A stretch of 64,000 nt of DNA from Deltaproteobacteria bacterium (lineage in GTDB: Bacteria; Myxococcota_A; UBA796; UBA2385). Of this stretch, positions 42,863 through 52,135 are shown piece by piece. A program made the translations under genes and the position numbers. The notes under the pieces were generated by a model. That model was not told the DNA's origin. It searched no databases and worked only from the letters and a program-made list of their open reading frames with translations. Location of the stretch: positions 32,278 to 96,277 of the forward strand of contig JAEUKK010000033.1 in the NCBI GenBank assembly GCA_016792625.1, read 5' to 3'. How positions within the stretch are numbered: position 1 is the first letter of the stretch; the number at the start of each line of letters is the position of its first letter.

Positions 42863-43732
42863 ATGTCTGAGGCGAGCCGCCCCCGCTGGTTTGAGCAGGC
42901 CCCGCCCGAGCCGCGCCCGCGCGAGCGGCGCGAGGCGCCGGTCACGCAGCTGTGGGTGCGCTGCGGCGCCTGCAAGGCTGTGCTCTACAAAGACCAGCTC
43001 GCCGCCTCGCACCAGGTCTGCCCGAAGTGCGGCCACCACATGCACATCACGGCGCGGGGGCGCCTCGAGCTGCTCGTCGACCCGGGCAGCTTTCAGCGCC
43101 ACGACGCCGGCCTCGCACCCCAAGACCCGCTTGAGTTCGCCGACAGCAAGCCCTACAGCGAGCGGCTGACCGCGGCCCAGGCCAAGACCGGCGAGCGCGA
43201 CGCCTGGCTGGGCGGTTCGGCGAGCATCGACGGGATCGCCGTGCAGATCGGCAGCTTCGACTTCGCCTTCCTCGGCGGCAGCATGGGCAGCGTGGTCGGC
43301 GAGTGCATCACGCGGCTGTTTGAGCGGGCCACCCGCCTGCGCCAGCCGGCCATCGTGATCAGCGCCTCGGGCGGCGCGCGCATGCAAGAGGGCGTGCTCT
43401 CGCTGATGCAGATGGCCCGCACCTGCGCGGCGCTCGCACGCCTGCGGGAGCAGGGGGGGATGCCCTACATCTCGGTGCTCACCCACCCGACCACCGGGGG
43501 CGTCGCGGCCAGCTTCGCCATGCTCGGCGACCTCATCCTCGCTGAGCCCAACGCGCTGATCGGCTTCGCCGGCCCGCGGGTCATCGAGCAGACGATCGGC
43601 GAGGCGCTGCCCGAGGGCTTCCAGACCTCGGAGTACTTGCTCGGGCACGGCATGGTCGACGAGATCGTGCCGCGGGGCGAGCTGCGCGCGGTGATCGGCC
43701 GGGCGCTGCACCTGTTGGTGGACCCGGCGTGA
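42863..43732 (+). CDS. accD: Acetyl-CoA carboxylase carboxyltransferase beta subunit
   Basis: The 289-residue protein is a complete AccD. It has the N-terminal zinc ribbon CGACKAVLYKDQLAASHQVC-PKCG near residues 33-55, the crotonase-like carboxyltransferase core (PLEFADSKPYSERL, FDFAFLGGSMGSVVGECITR, VISASGGARMQEG, MQMARTCAAL), YISVLTHPTTGGVAASFAMLGD, and the C-terminal GFAGPRVIEQTIGEALPEGFQ. With AccA it transfers carboxyl from biotin to acetyl-CoA, making malonyl-CoA for fatty acid synthesis. accA, accB and accC are not in the window. Its stop overlaps the folC start (GTGA), a pairing common in proteobacteria. Confidence 0.96.
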   Translation: MSEASRPRWFEQAPPEPRPRERREAPVTQLWVRCGACKAVLYKDQLAASHQVCPKCGHHMHITARGRLELLVDPGSFQRHDAGLAPQDPLEFADSKPYSERLTAAQAKTGERDAWLGGSASIDGIAVQIGSFDFAFLGGSMGSVVGECITRLFERATRLRQPAIVISASGGARMQEGVLSLMQMARTCAALARLREQGGMPYISVLTHPTTGGVAASFAMLGDLILAEPNALIGFAGPRVIEQTIGEALPEGFQTSEYLLGHGMVDEIVPRGELRAVIGRALHLLVDPA

Positions 43733-45003
43733 TCCAGCACCCGCGGCTGGCCGCGCTGACCCGCTTTGGTGTGCGGCTGGGCCTGCAGCACATGCGGGCC
43801 TTGATGCGGCACCTTGGGCAGCCGCAGCTGCGCTACCCCACGCTGCATGTGGCGGGCACCAACGGCAAGGGCTCGGTGGTGCGCACGCTCGGGGCGATGC
43901 TGCGGGCGCAGGGCCTGCGCGTCGGCGAGTACGTGTCGCCGCACCTGCAGCGGGTCAACGAGCGCATCTGGGTGGATGGGGAGGAGATCAGCGACGCCGA
44001 GCTCTCGGGCCTGCTCGATGAGCTGGCCGCCGAGCGGGAGGCCTGGGCAAGCAGCGGCCTGACCGAGGGCCTCTCGGCTGAAGCGGAGCTGACCTACTTT
44101 GAGATGATGACCGCCGCGGCCTTCGTGCACTTCGCCCGGGTCGGCGTGGATGTGGCGATCGTCGAGGTGGGGCTGGGCGGGCGCCTCGACGCGACCAACC
44201 TTCTCGACCCGGTGGTCTGCGGCATCACGAGCATCGGCTTCGACCACATGGAGCAGCTCGGGCACGACCTGCCCAGCATCGCCGCCGAGAAGGCGGGCAT
44301 CATCCAGCCCGGCCGGCCGGTGGTGGTGGGACCCCTGCCGCCGGCCGCGCTGCGCACCATCCGCACCATCGCCGCCGATCGGGGCGCGCCGCTGGTGGCG
44401 CCCGACTGCGAGTACCGCGTCGATCTGGAGCCCGACGGCGGGCTGCGCTTCGTCGGCGCCGAGTGGCAGCTCGGCGGGCTGCACCTCGCGCTCGAGGGGG
44501 AGCACCAGCGCGGCAACGCTGGCGTGGCCCTCGCGATGGCCGAGCGGCTCCCTCCCCACCTGCGGCCGGGGCCCGATGCGGTGCGCGCGGGCCTCGCCGC
44601 TGTGCGCCACGCGGGGCGCCTCGAGTGGCTGGCTGACGATATTTTGGCCGATTGTGCGCACAACCAAGAGGGCGCTGCGCAGCTCGCGGCCTGCCTGCGG
44701 GCCCTGCCCGACGCCCGGCGCCCGCGGACGCTGCTGCTTGGAATGTCGGCTGACAAAGACGCCCGGGCCGTTGTTGTGGCCCTCGCGCCCCTCTTCGACC
44801 AGATCTACACGACCCACTGCAGCCACCCGCGGGCCGCCTCGGCCGGAGAGCTCGCCGCGCGCCTAATGGACGTCGGGGTGCCCGTGCTGCCCGCCGGCCC
44901 GGTGGAGGCCGCGCTGCCGCGGGTGCGGGCGGAGGGCCCCTGCGTGGTGGCGGGCAGCATCTTCTTGGTCGGCGCCGCGCGGGATCTGCTCGGGCTGCCC
45001 TGA
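43729..45003 (+). CDS. folC: Folylpolyglutamate / dihydrofolate synthase
   Basis: A 424-residue Mur-ligase-like enzyme. The ATP-binding loop VAGTNGKGSVVRTLGAML lies at about 41-58, followed by YVSPHLQRVNERIWVDGEEISD, MMTAAAFVHFARVGVDVAIVEVGLGGRLDATN, and ITSIGFDHMEQLGHDLPSIAAEKAGI. The C-terminal domain has HAGRLEWLADDILADCAHNQEGA. It ligates glutamate to folates, and in many bacteria also makes dihydrofolate from dihydropteroate. The GTG start lies in the GTGA overlap with accD. A GC-rich hairpin follows the stop. Confidence 0.95.
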   Translation: MIQHPRLAALTRFGVRLGLQHMRALMRHLGQPQLRYPTLHVAGTNGKGSVVRTLGAMLRAQGLRVGEYVSPHLQRVNERIWVDGEEISDAELSGLLDELAAEREAWASSGLTEGLSAEAELTYFEMMTAAAFVHFARVGVDVAIVEVGLGGRLDATNLLDPVVCGITSIGFDHMEQLGHDLPSIAAEKAGIIQPGRPVVVGPLPPAALRTIRTIAADRGAPLVAPDCEYRVDLEPDGGLRFVGAEWQLGGLHLALEGEHQRGNAGVALAMAERLPPHLRPGPDAVRAGLAAVRHAGRLEWLADDILADCAHNQEGAAQLAACLRALPDARRPRTLLLGMSADKDARAVVVALAPLFDQIYTTHCSHPRAASAGELAARLMDVGVPVLPAGPVEAALPRVRAEGPCVVAGSIFLVGAARDLLGLP

Positions 45004-45017
45004 GCAGGAGCGACAAA

Positions 45018-45046
45018 CGCCCGCCCGGCGGGGGCCGGCGCGGGCG
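45018..45046. terminator. GC-rich bulged hairpin between convergent genes
   Basis: CGCCCGC-CCGGC pairs with GCCGG-(C)-GCGGGCG around a four-base GGGG/GGG-type loop, between folC and the RND gene. In the minus direction TTTG follows the stem, which favours termination of the efflux operon. Confidence 0.45.
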
Positions 45047-45097
45047 CGGTGGAGCAGCGGAGCAGCGGGGCAGCCGAGCAGCAGCGCCCCCCTTTGG

Positions 45098-48000
45098 TCA
45101 GAGCTGGCCGGTGGCGAGCTGCACGTCGATGAGCGCGAGGTCGTGGTTCATGCGCTCCTGCAGGGCGGAGAGCTCGGCGCCGAGCAGGCCCAGGCGCGCG
45201 TCCTCGACCTCGAGCCAAGTGGCCGAGCCGGCGCTCAGCGCGGCCTCGGCGAGGCGCAGGTTCTCGCGGGCGAGCATGAGCTCCTGCTCGGTGGACCGGA
45301 GGGCCTCGGCTGTGCGCTCCATGCGCACCCAGGCGGTGCGGACCTCTTGCTCAGCGCTCTGCTCTTGGCGTGCGCGCACGAGGCGGGCCTGGGCGAGCTT
45401 GCTCGCCTCTTCTTTGCCTTGGGCGATGCGCAAGCCGCCGTCCCACAAGGTCCAGTTCGCGCTGAACACGAGCATCCACATGCCCTTCTCGGGCTGGAAG
45501 CCGAGGTTCTGGCTCCAGTTGTAGGTGAAGCGGGCGTCGACCGTGGGCAGCCACTCGCCGCGCTTGGCGACCTGGTAGCGCTCCTGCACGTAGATGCGCT
45601 CGCTCGCCGCCTTGAGGTCGGGGCGGGCGTCCATGGCGAGGCGCAGGGCCTCGTCGACGTTCGCCGCCACAGCGGCGGTGGGCGGCAGGCTGACCGCGCT
45701 GCCTTGGGGCAGGCCGGTGGTCTGGTGGAAGGTGAGCTCAGCGACGTCGACCTGCTCGTTGGCCCGGGCGAGGTCACGCTTGGCTTGGGCGACCGCGAGG
45801 TCGGACTGGTAGCGGGCGCGCTCGGCCAAGGTGCCCGCGGCGATCTGGCGCCGGGTCAGCTCTTGGTGGTGCAGCGCGGTGGCCAGGGACTGCTCGCTCA
45901 GGTCCTTCGCGCGGCGGGCGGCGTAGAGGCCGTAGTAGGAGCGCGCGACGCCGGCGCGCACCTGCTGGCGCACCCGCGCCTCGTCTTGCTCGGCGGCCCG
46001 GATCATCGCGTAGGCGCCCTTGAGCACCGGCAGGCTGCGCCCGTTGAACAGGGGCTGGATGAGGTTGGCGTTCCAGCCGAAGGCCGCCTTCTGTTGGATG
46101 ACGACCTTGCCGTCGCCCCCGCCGGAGTCGCTCGAATCGCCCGAAGTGTCGACCGCGCGGCCCTCGAGGGCAGCGATGGTGGCGTCATACTCCTCTTGGC
46201 TGAGCTCGCCGCTGGCCAGGCGGGCGTCGAGGTTGGACCGGTAGGCGCCCAGCGCGCCGCCGGTCCAATTCAGGGCCGAGCCGGGCGTGACCGCCTCGGA
46301 GCCCCCCGCGCCCATCGCCAGCATGTCTTGGTAGGCCCAGCCGAAGCGGGTGTAGATGTCGGAGAAGGCGTCGTTGAGGAAGCCGAAGCTGTCGCCCGGG
46401 TCAAAGCCGATCTCGTATTGGTTGATCGTATAGGTCGCGCCCAAGGTCGCTTTGGGCGAGACGAGCGCCCAGGCTTGGCCGCTGAGCGTGCGCAGCTGGG
46501 TGGTCTGCTCGCGGGCGAGCTGCAGGTCGACGTTGCTCTGCTCGGCCGAGGCCCAGGCTTGGTCGAGCGTGACCTCGGCGGCCTCGGCCGACGGGCTGGT
46601 GAGCAGGGGCAAGCCCACGACCAGCGGCAGCAGCTTCGCCGGGCTGAGCCCCGCGCTGCCGCCCTCGGGCGCCGTGGCCCGGGCCGCGGCGCGCTTCGCC
46701 CGCCACTCATCGTAGTCGTTGAGGATGCTGTAGAAGGTCGGCACCATCACCAGGGTGAGGATGGTGGCGAAGCCGAGGCCGAAGATGACGGCGATGGCCA
46801 TGGGGCCCCAGAACTCGGCGTTGCTGCCGCCGACCATGATCTTCCACTCCCAAGGCAGCCACGCGAAGTCGATGCTGACCGCGAGCGCCATCGGGACGAG
46901 GCCGAGCACGGTGGTGCCGGCGGTGAGCATGACCGGGCGGAAGCGGGTCATGCCTGCCCGCACGAGCGCTGTGCGGACCGGCACGCCCATGCCCTTGAGC
47001 TGCTCGATGTAGTCGAGCAGCACGATGGCGTTGTTGACGACGACACCGGCGAGCGAGATGACGCCCAGGCCCGTCATGATGACGCCGAAGCTGGTGCCGG
47101 TGAGCAAGAGGCCCCAGAGCACGCCGACCAGAGAGAGCACCACGGTGAACAAGATGATCGCCGGCAAGCGGAAGTTGTTGAACTGGGCCACCAACACAAC
47201 GCCCACCAGGGCGATGGCGAGCAAGAACGCGCGCCCGAGGAAGATGGACGCCTCTTGTTGCTCATCGTTGGCGCCGCCGAGGCGGAGGACCATGCCCGTG
47301 GGCACGTCGCCGGCCTGCTTGAGCTCGTCGAGCTTCGCGATCACAGCGTTGCGGACGTCGTTTTCATTGTAGCCCTCGGCCACGTCGCCCGAGATGCTGA
47401 CCACGAGGCGCTGGTCAATATGCCGGATGGCGCCGGAACCTCCCGCGAGCTCGTAGCTGGCCACCGTGGAGAGCGGGACGTGGAAGGTCGACGGTGAGGT
47501 GTCGATTCGACCGGGCACGCGCAGGCTGAGCACGTCTTGGAGGCTGTCTTTATAGCGGGGGTCGAGCTCGACCTTGATGTCGTACTCGTCTTTCCCATCG
47601 CGCAGGGTGCTGGCGGTCGCGCCAGCGACGGCGGTGCGCACGGTGTTGGCGATCTCGACCGTGCTCGCGCCGACCCGCTTGGCGGCGCCGCGGTCGACCC
47701 GCAGCCGCATCTCGGGGCGCCCGACCTTGAAGTCATCGGCCAGCTCAGTGGTGCCGGGGATGAGGGCGAGCTCACGGCGGACCTTCTGGGCGTACTCCCC
47801 GACCTTGTAGAAGTCGTCGCCCGAGACCTCGACGGCGATCGGCGCGCCGACCGGCGGGCCCATGCCCTCGGGGTTGACCTCGATCTCGGCGCCGGGGATG
47901 GCCTTGAAGGTCTCGCGCAGGTGGGCCACGGTCAGGTGTGTCGACTCGACCCGGTAGCTGCCGTCGGGCTTGGGCTCGTTCTTGTGGGGCAGGAAGTCGA

Positions 48001-49852
48001 TGGTGATGGTCGCCGCGTTCTCTTGGGACTGGCTGCCGCCGAGCCCGCCGCCGCCGGCCGCCGCGACGCCCGTCTCGGCGACGAAGACGTCGACGTTGGG
48101 GGTGGTCGCGAGCACCTCTTCGATGCGGCGCACGATGCGGTCGGTGGTCTCGAGATCGGTGCCGTCGGGTGCGCGCACGCCGATGATGGCGCGGTCAGGC
48201 TCGGTGTTGGGGAAAAACTCGGTGCCGTGGTTGAAGGCGCCGTAGATGATGAAGGTGCCGAAAAGGACCGCCACGCCCGCGGCGGCCGACAGGTAGCGGT
48301 GGTCGATGCTGAACTCGACCGTGCGCTTGTAGAGGGCCATCACCTTGTTCTGCGGCACGTCGCTCTCGGCGTCGAGCAGCTTGCCGTCGGCCTTTTTGCG
48401 CAGCATCGCCGCGACCAGCACCGGCAGCATCAGCAGGGCGACCAGCAGCGAGGCGGTGAGCACGATGATGACCGTCTTGGGCAAGAAGCCCATGAACTGG
48501 CCCATGATGCCGGTCCAGAACACCAGCGGGAAGAAGGCCGCGACCGTCGTGGCGGTCGAGCTGATGACTGGCATCGCCACCTCGGCGGTGCCGTCGATTG
48601 TGCCCTGGATGACGCTCTTGCCCTCTTCGACGTGACGGTAGATGTTCTCGACGATGACGATCGCGTTGTCGACCAACATCCCCAGCGCGAGGATGAGGCT
48701 GAACAGCACGATCATGTTCAGCGTGATGCCCAGCAGATCGAGCGTGATGAAGGTGAGCAGCATCGACATCGGGATGGCGAAGCCTACAAAGAGGCTGCTG
48801 CGGAGGCCCATGAAGATGATCACGACGCCGATGACCAAGATCAAGGACGTGATGATGTTGTTTTCGAGGTCGGAGACCATGTTGCGGATCATCTTGGATT
48901 GGTCGGCGAGCACCCGGTGCTCGACCCCCCTCGGCCACTTCGCTTGGTGGGCGGCCGCCACCACCTTCACTTCGTCGCTGATGTCAACGATGCTCGCCCC
49001 GGCGCGCTTGGTGATGGCCAAGGACACCGAGGGCGCGCGGTTCATGCGGGCGTAGCTGGCCGCGGGGGCGTAGCCGTCGACCACGCGGCCCACGTCGCGG
49101 ATGAAGACCGGGCGGCCGCCGATGCGCTTGATCGCGACGCCTTCGATGTCCGAGGCGAGCTTGAAGTCGCCGGGCACGCGCAGCAGGAAGTTCGCGTCGC
49201 CGCTGGCGACATCACCGCCCGGGATGTTGACGTTCTCGTTGCCAATGGCGCCGGTGACGTCATTCATCGACAGACCGTAGCTGGCCATGCGCCGCGGGTC
49301 GAGCTGCACCTTGATCTCGCGCTCAAGGCCCCCGCTGATGCGGGTGTCGAGCACGCCGGGGATGCGCTTCACCTCGTCTTCGAGCGCCTCGGCCAGCTGC
49401 TTGAGCTGCTCCTGATCAGCGTTGCCCGCGATGTTCACGATCATGATGGGCATGTCGGAGAAGCTGATCTCCTGGATCATCGGGTCTTCGGCGTCCTCGG
49501 GCAGCTTGGACTGCGCGCGATTGACCCGGTCGCGGACCCGCTGCAGGGCGTCTTCGATGACGATCTCGGGCTCAAATTCGAGGCTGACGATCGACACGCC
49601 CTCGGCGCTGGTCGACGACATCTTCTTGAGGCCCTTGAGGCCGGCGAGCTCGTTCTCCATCGGGATGGAGACGAGGCTCTCGATGTCTTGGGGCGACACA
49701 CCAATGTAGGGTGTGCTCACCAAGACAACCGGGATCTTGACGTCTGGCGAGGCCTCGCGCGGCAGCATGTAGTAGGAAACACCACCGAAAAAGGCGACGA
49801 CCGCGATCAACAGCGCGATCGTAGGGGAGGCCTTCAATAACCAACGGAACAT
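45098..49852 (-). CDS. RND efflux pump fused to a TolC-like outer-membrane factor
   Basis: A 1584-residue polypeptide. Residues 1 to about 1060 are a complete HAE1/AcrB-like RND transporter: MFRWLLKASPTIALLIAVVAF, LPREASPDV, the large periplasmic loops, ALGMLVDNAIVIVENIYRH with the proton-relay Asp in the fourth helix, and the second half ending FATILTLVMVPTFYSILNDYDEW. After a short basic/Ala linker comes a hydrophobic stretch with an AXA site (LLPLVVGLPLLTSPSAEA-AE). A TolC/OMF domain of about 500 residues follows (LDQAWASAEQSNVDLQLAREQ, LIQPLFNGRSLPVLKGAY, VRAGVARSYYGLYAARRAKDL, WTLWDGGLRIAQGKEE). No in-frame stop or plausible separate start lies between. It follows the adaptor gene on the same strand. 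Confidence 0.88.
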   Translation of the reverse strand: MFRWLLKASPTIALLIAVVAFFGGVSYYMLPREASPDVKIPVVLVSTPYIGVSPQDIESLVSIPMENELAGLKGLKKMSSTSAEGVSIVSLEFEPEIVIEDALQRVRDRVNRAQSKLPEDAEDPMIQEISFSDMPIMIVNIAGNADQEQLKQLAEALEDEVKRIPGVLDTRISGGLEREIKVQLDPRRMASYGLSMNDVTGAIGNENVNIPGGDVASGDANFLLRVPGDFKLASDIEGVAIKRIGGRPVFIRDVGRVVDGYAPAASYARMNRAPSVSLAITKRAGASIVDISDEVKVVAAAHQAKWPRGVEHRVLADQSKMIRNMVSDLENNIITSLILVIGVVIIFMGLRSSLFVGFAIPMSMLLTFITLDLLGITLNMIVLFSLILALGMLVDNAIVIVENIYRHVEEGKSVIQGTIDGTAEVAMPVISSTATTVAAFFPLVFWTGIMGQFMGFLPKTVIIVLTASLLVALLMLPVLVAAMLRKKADGKLLDAESDVPQNKVMALYKRTVEFSIDHRYLSAAAGVAVLFGTFIIYGAFNHGTEFFPNTEPDRAIIGVRAPDGTDLETTDRIVRRIEEVLATTPNVDVFVAETGVAAAGGGGLGGSQSQENAATITIDFLPHKNEPKPDGSYRVESTHLTVAHLRETFKAIPGAEIEVNPEGMGPPVGAPIAVEVSGDDFYKVGEYAQKVRRELALIPGTTELADDFKVGRPEMRLRVDRGAAKRVGASTVEIANTVRTAVAGATASTLRDGKDEYDIKVELDPRYKDSLQDVLSLRVPGRIDTSPSTFHVPLSTVASYELAGGSGAIRHIDQRLVVSISGDVAEGYNENDVRNAVIAKLDELKQAGDVPTGMVLRLGGANDEQQEASIFLGRAFLLAIALVGVVLVAQFNNFRLPAIILFTVVLSLVGVLWGLLLTGTSFGVIMTGLGVISLAGVVVNNAIVLLDYIEQLKGMGVPVRTALVRAGMTRFRPVMLTAGTTVLGLVPMALAVSIDFAWLPWEWKIMVGGSNAEFWGPMAIAVIFGLGFATILTLVMVPTFYSILNDYDEWRAKRAAARATAPEGGSAGLSPAKLLPLVVGLPLLTSPSAEAAEVTLDQAWASAEQSNVDLQLAREQTTQLRTLSGQAWALVSPKATLGATYTINQYEIGFDPGDSFGFLNDAFSDIYTRFGWAYQDMLAMGAGGSEAVTPGSALNWTGGALGAYRSNLDARLASGELSQEEYDATIAALEGRAVDTSGDSSDSGGGDGKVVIQQKAAFGWNANLIQPLFNGRSLPVLKGAYAMIRAAEQDEARVRQQVRAGVARSYYGLYAARRAKDLSEQSLATALHHQELTRRQIAAGTLAERARYQSDLAVAQAKRDLARANEQVDVAELTFHQTTGLPQGSAVSLPPTAAVAANVDEALRLAMDARPDLKAASERIYVQERYQVAKRGEWLPTVDARFTYNWSQNLGFQPEKGMWMLVFSANWTLWDGGLRIAQGKEEASKLAQARLVRARQEQSAEQEVRTAWVRMERTAEALRSTEQELMLARENLRLAEAALSAGSATWLEVEDARLGLLGAELSALQERMNHDLALIDVQLATGQL

Positions 49853-49976
49853 GTACGCCTGCCTTGGCGCGCGCGTCGGCGCGCTGCAGCCTGATCCGGG
49901 AGGGGAGGGGACAGAGGGGGTTGCGGGCGGACCCGCCGCCCTGCCCCGGCCTGGTGTGGGAGCGAGGGAGCGTGGG

Positions 49977-51056
49977 TCAGCGGTTGAAGATCACGCGCCC
50001 GGCTTCGCAGCAGACGCCTTCGCGCGAGACGATGAGGGGGTCGCCCTCGGCGAGGCTGCGGTGCCCGACGTAGATGACGCGGTCACCGGCGGTGACGCCC
50101 TCGGCGACCACGACCTGGTCGTGCACCAAGGCCCCTGCGCGCACCGGCTGCCAGGCGGCTTTGCCCTCGCGGTCGACGAAGACACCGGTGCCCTGGGTGC
50201 CGGTCACCAGCCAATCTTGGGGAAGGACGATGGCCTCACCGCCCAGATCGGCGGCGATGGCGACCGTGGCGATCATCCCGGGGAGCAGCTGCCGATCCGG
50301 GTTTGGCAGCTGGACCTTGGACAAGAAGGACCGCGACTCGAGGTCGGCGGCGAGATCGACGTTGTGCACGACACCCTGGAAGGAGCCCGCCGCCGCATCG
50401 GCGCTCACCATGACCGGCATGCCCGGCTTGAGCAGGCCGACGTCGCGGTCGGCGACCGAGACCGTGACGTGGATCGGGTCGAGTGCGACCACGCGCGCCA
50501 CGGGCTGGCCCGGGTTGACCACCTCGCCGACCTCGAGGTCGATCTGGGTGACCGTGCCATCGAAGGGCGCCTTGATCACCGCTCGGGAGGCCTGAATCGC
50601 GGCCATCTTGAGGTTGGCTTGGGCGATGGCGTGCTGGGTCTCTGCGCCTTGGAGCTGCGCTTTGCTGGCGAGGTCGCCCATGGCGCGCACCCGCTCAAGC
50701 TCGCTGCGGGCCAGCGTGGCCTGGGCGGCGGCCTGCTCGTACTGGGCCGCGAAGATGCCGGAGTTGACGTAGGCGAGGGCTTGGCCCTGGCTGACGCTCG
50801 CCCCCGGTTCGACGACCACGCGCTCGACGAAGCCGCCGGCGGGGGCCGCGAGCAGGGCGTCGCGTGAGCCAGTGACCTCGCCCGGCAAGCGGATGTCGAG
50901 CTTCGCGGCCGAGGCTTGTACGACGGCGACCTCGACCCGGGCGCCGGGGGATTGGGGCACCTCGCCAGCGGGGGCGGGCGCGGTGGCGGCCTCACCGCCT
51001 GCGCAAGCGGAGGTCAACAGGACGAGGACCAGGGGGGAGAGGGCTGCGGTTCTCAA
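49977..51056 (-). CDS. RND efflux periplasmic adaptor (membrane fusion protein) lipoprotein
   Basis: A 359-residue HlyD/AcrA-type adaptor. The leader LSPLVLVLLTSAC places the lipobox at Cys18. Then follow the barrel-sandwich/lipoyl halves (DALLAAPAGGFVERVVVEPGASVSQGQALAYV and ASRAVIKAPFDGTVTQIDLEVGEVV), an alpha-hairpin between them (SELERVRAMGDLASKAQLQGAE) and a beta-barrel plus membrane-proximal domain (ADRDVGLLKPGMPVMV, LLPGMIATVAIAADLGGEAIVLPQDWL). It would link the RND pump to the outer-membrane duct. The start is TTG, in a TTGA overlap with the TetR gene. The RND gene starts 124 bases downstream. Confidence 0.92.
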   Translation of the reverse strand: MRTAALSPLVLVLLTSACAGGEAATAPAPAGEVPQSPGARVEVAVVQASAAKLDIRLPGEVTGSRDALLAAPAGGFVERVVVEPGASVSQGQALAYVNSGIFAAQYEQAAAQATLARSELERVRAMGDLASKAQLQGAETQHAIAQANLKMAAIQASRAVIKAPFDGTVTQIDLEVGEVVNPGQPVARVVALDPIHVTVSVADRDVGLLKPGMPVMVSADAAAGSFQGVVHNVDLAADLESRSFLSKVQLPNPDRQLLPGMIATVAIAADLGGEAIVLPQDWLVTGTQGTGVFVDREGKAAWQPVRAGALVHDQVVVAEGVTAGDRVIYVGHRSLAEGDPLIVSREGVCCEAGRVIFNR

Positions 51057-51961
51057 GGCTTGACCCCGTGAAAAAACAGGTCGGTGAGCAGGAAGGAGAG
51101 GGAGCGAGCGGTCGGGTTCGCCGGCGCGAGGCCGACGACGACCGGCTCGGCTTGGTAAGCGGGACCAGGGGGCTCAGCGGCGGCGAGCGCGGGCGGTCGA
51201 CAGCCACCCTGGTGGTGGTGGAGCGACTCCATCGCCGTCTCGTGCAGCAGGCCCATGAGGAAGCGAGCGATGTGCTCGGGGGCGATGTCGGGGCGCACCG
51301 CGCCCTCGGCGAGGCCCTGGCGCACCAGCACGAGCATCGCGGTGGACGTGGCCTCGCGGGCCGCATCGACGTCGAAGCTGGGCTGGCCGCGCTCGGGGCG
51401 GAGGTGGGCGGTCAGCGCGAGCCGCATGGGCTCGGGCTCGGCTTCGACGTGGTGCAGCAGCTGTTCGACGAGCAGGCGCACCTTTGTGCGGAAGGGCTGG
51501 TCGAGGGCGGCGACCGTGGTGAGGAGCTGGGCGTAGCGCTCAAGCGGGTCGGCCAGCGCCTCGAGAAAGAGCGCCTCTTTGCTCGGGAAGTAGTAGTACA
51601 AGGCGGGTTTTGTGCAGCCCACCGCCTCTACGACCTCGCGAATGCTGGTCGCGCCGTAGCCGCGCTCGGCGAAGTGGAGGGTCGCGACCCGGAGGATGCG
51701 CCCGCGGAGGTCGGGGTGGGCGCCCGCGACAGGCGCGCTGAGCAGCGCCGGCGGGGGCCTCGCGGCGGCCCCTCTTGTGTCGCGAACCTCGCCTACAGCG
51801 TGGTCAGCAGCGTTGCCATCAGCTTGGCCGGCAGCGTCGACAACAACATCGCCAGCCACAACATCGCCAGCCACGGAGAGCTTGGCGCGCAGCGCGTGGG
51901 GGGTCGGCGTCGCGCCGCCGCGGGGCGCGGCAGCGGGCGTGGACTTGCGCGGTGGGACCAA
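51053..51961 (-). CDS. TetR-family transcriptional regulator of the efflux operon
   Basis: About 302 residues. The DNA-binding domain is typical: RILRVATLHFAERGYGATSIREVVEAVGCTKPALYYYFPSKEALFLEAL. A C-terminal ligand domain of about 170 residues follows. An N-terminal extension of about 80 residues, rich in Ala and with a VAGDV repeat, precedes the fold. The TTG at 51961 is chosen because AGGAG lies seven bases upstream and an 18-bp palindrome lies just before it; longer open frame upstream would run through that palindrome. The TTGA overlap with the adaptor gene and the operator suggest it represses its own operon until an exported compound binds. Confidence 0.83.
   Translation of the reverse strand: MVPPRKSTPAAAPRGGATPTPHALRAKLSVAGDVVAGDVVVDAAGQADGNAADHAVGEVRDTRGAAARPPPALLSAPVAGAHPDLRGRILRVATLHFAERGYGATSIREVVEAVGCTKPALYYYFPSKEALFLEALADPLERYAQLLTTVAALDQPFRTKVRLLVEQLLHHVEAEPEPMRLALTAHLRPERGQPSFDVDAAREATSTAMLVLVRQGLAEGAVRPDIAPEHIARFLMGLLHETAMESLHHHQGGCRPPALAAAEPPGPAYQAEPVVVGLAPANPTARSLSFLLTDLFFHGVKP
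51843..51872. repeat. Two tandem copies of a 15-bp sequence
   Basis: ACAACATCGCCAGCC occurs twice in direct succession inside the N-terminal extension of the TetR gene and encodes its repeated VAGDV motif. Confidence 0.8.
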
Positions 51962-51975
51962 GGCGGGGCTCCTGT

Positions 51976-51993
51976 TTACCGACCGGTAGGTAA
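51976..51993. promoter_or_regulatory. Palindromic operator upstream of the tetR-type gene
   Basis: TTACCGACC/GGTAGGTAA is an 18-bp palindrome with one mismatched pair, 15 bases upstream of the TTG start. Its core ACCGACCGGT-type symmetry is what TetR repressors bind. It most likely autoregulates the efflux operon and could also affect flhA, which diverges about 140 bases away. Confidence 0.65.
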
Positions 51994-52030
51994 CCGTGGC
52001 TTCGGCGCCGGCAAGCCCGCATCGGCCGGG

Positions 52031-52060
52031 CCCCACACCCCCTGGCCCCACACCCCCTGG
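52031..52060. repeat. Two tandem copies of a 15-bp sequence
   Basis: CCCCACACCCCCTGG occurs twice back to back in the spacer between the TetR gene and flhA. No function is evident. Confidence 0.8.
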
Positions 52061-52135
52061 GCCGCGGGCCCCGCGCCTTGCTATGCTCGGGGTTCACGCC
52101 TCTGGCGTCACTTCGGCATCCGCCCCGCAGGGATC

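Noticed and set aside
51068..52135. A 350-codon N-terminal extension of FlhA.
   Set aside because: It is the antisense of the TetR gene. FlhA motifs begin only after the ATG at 52136.
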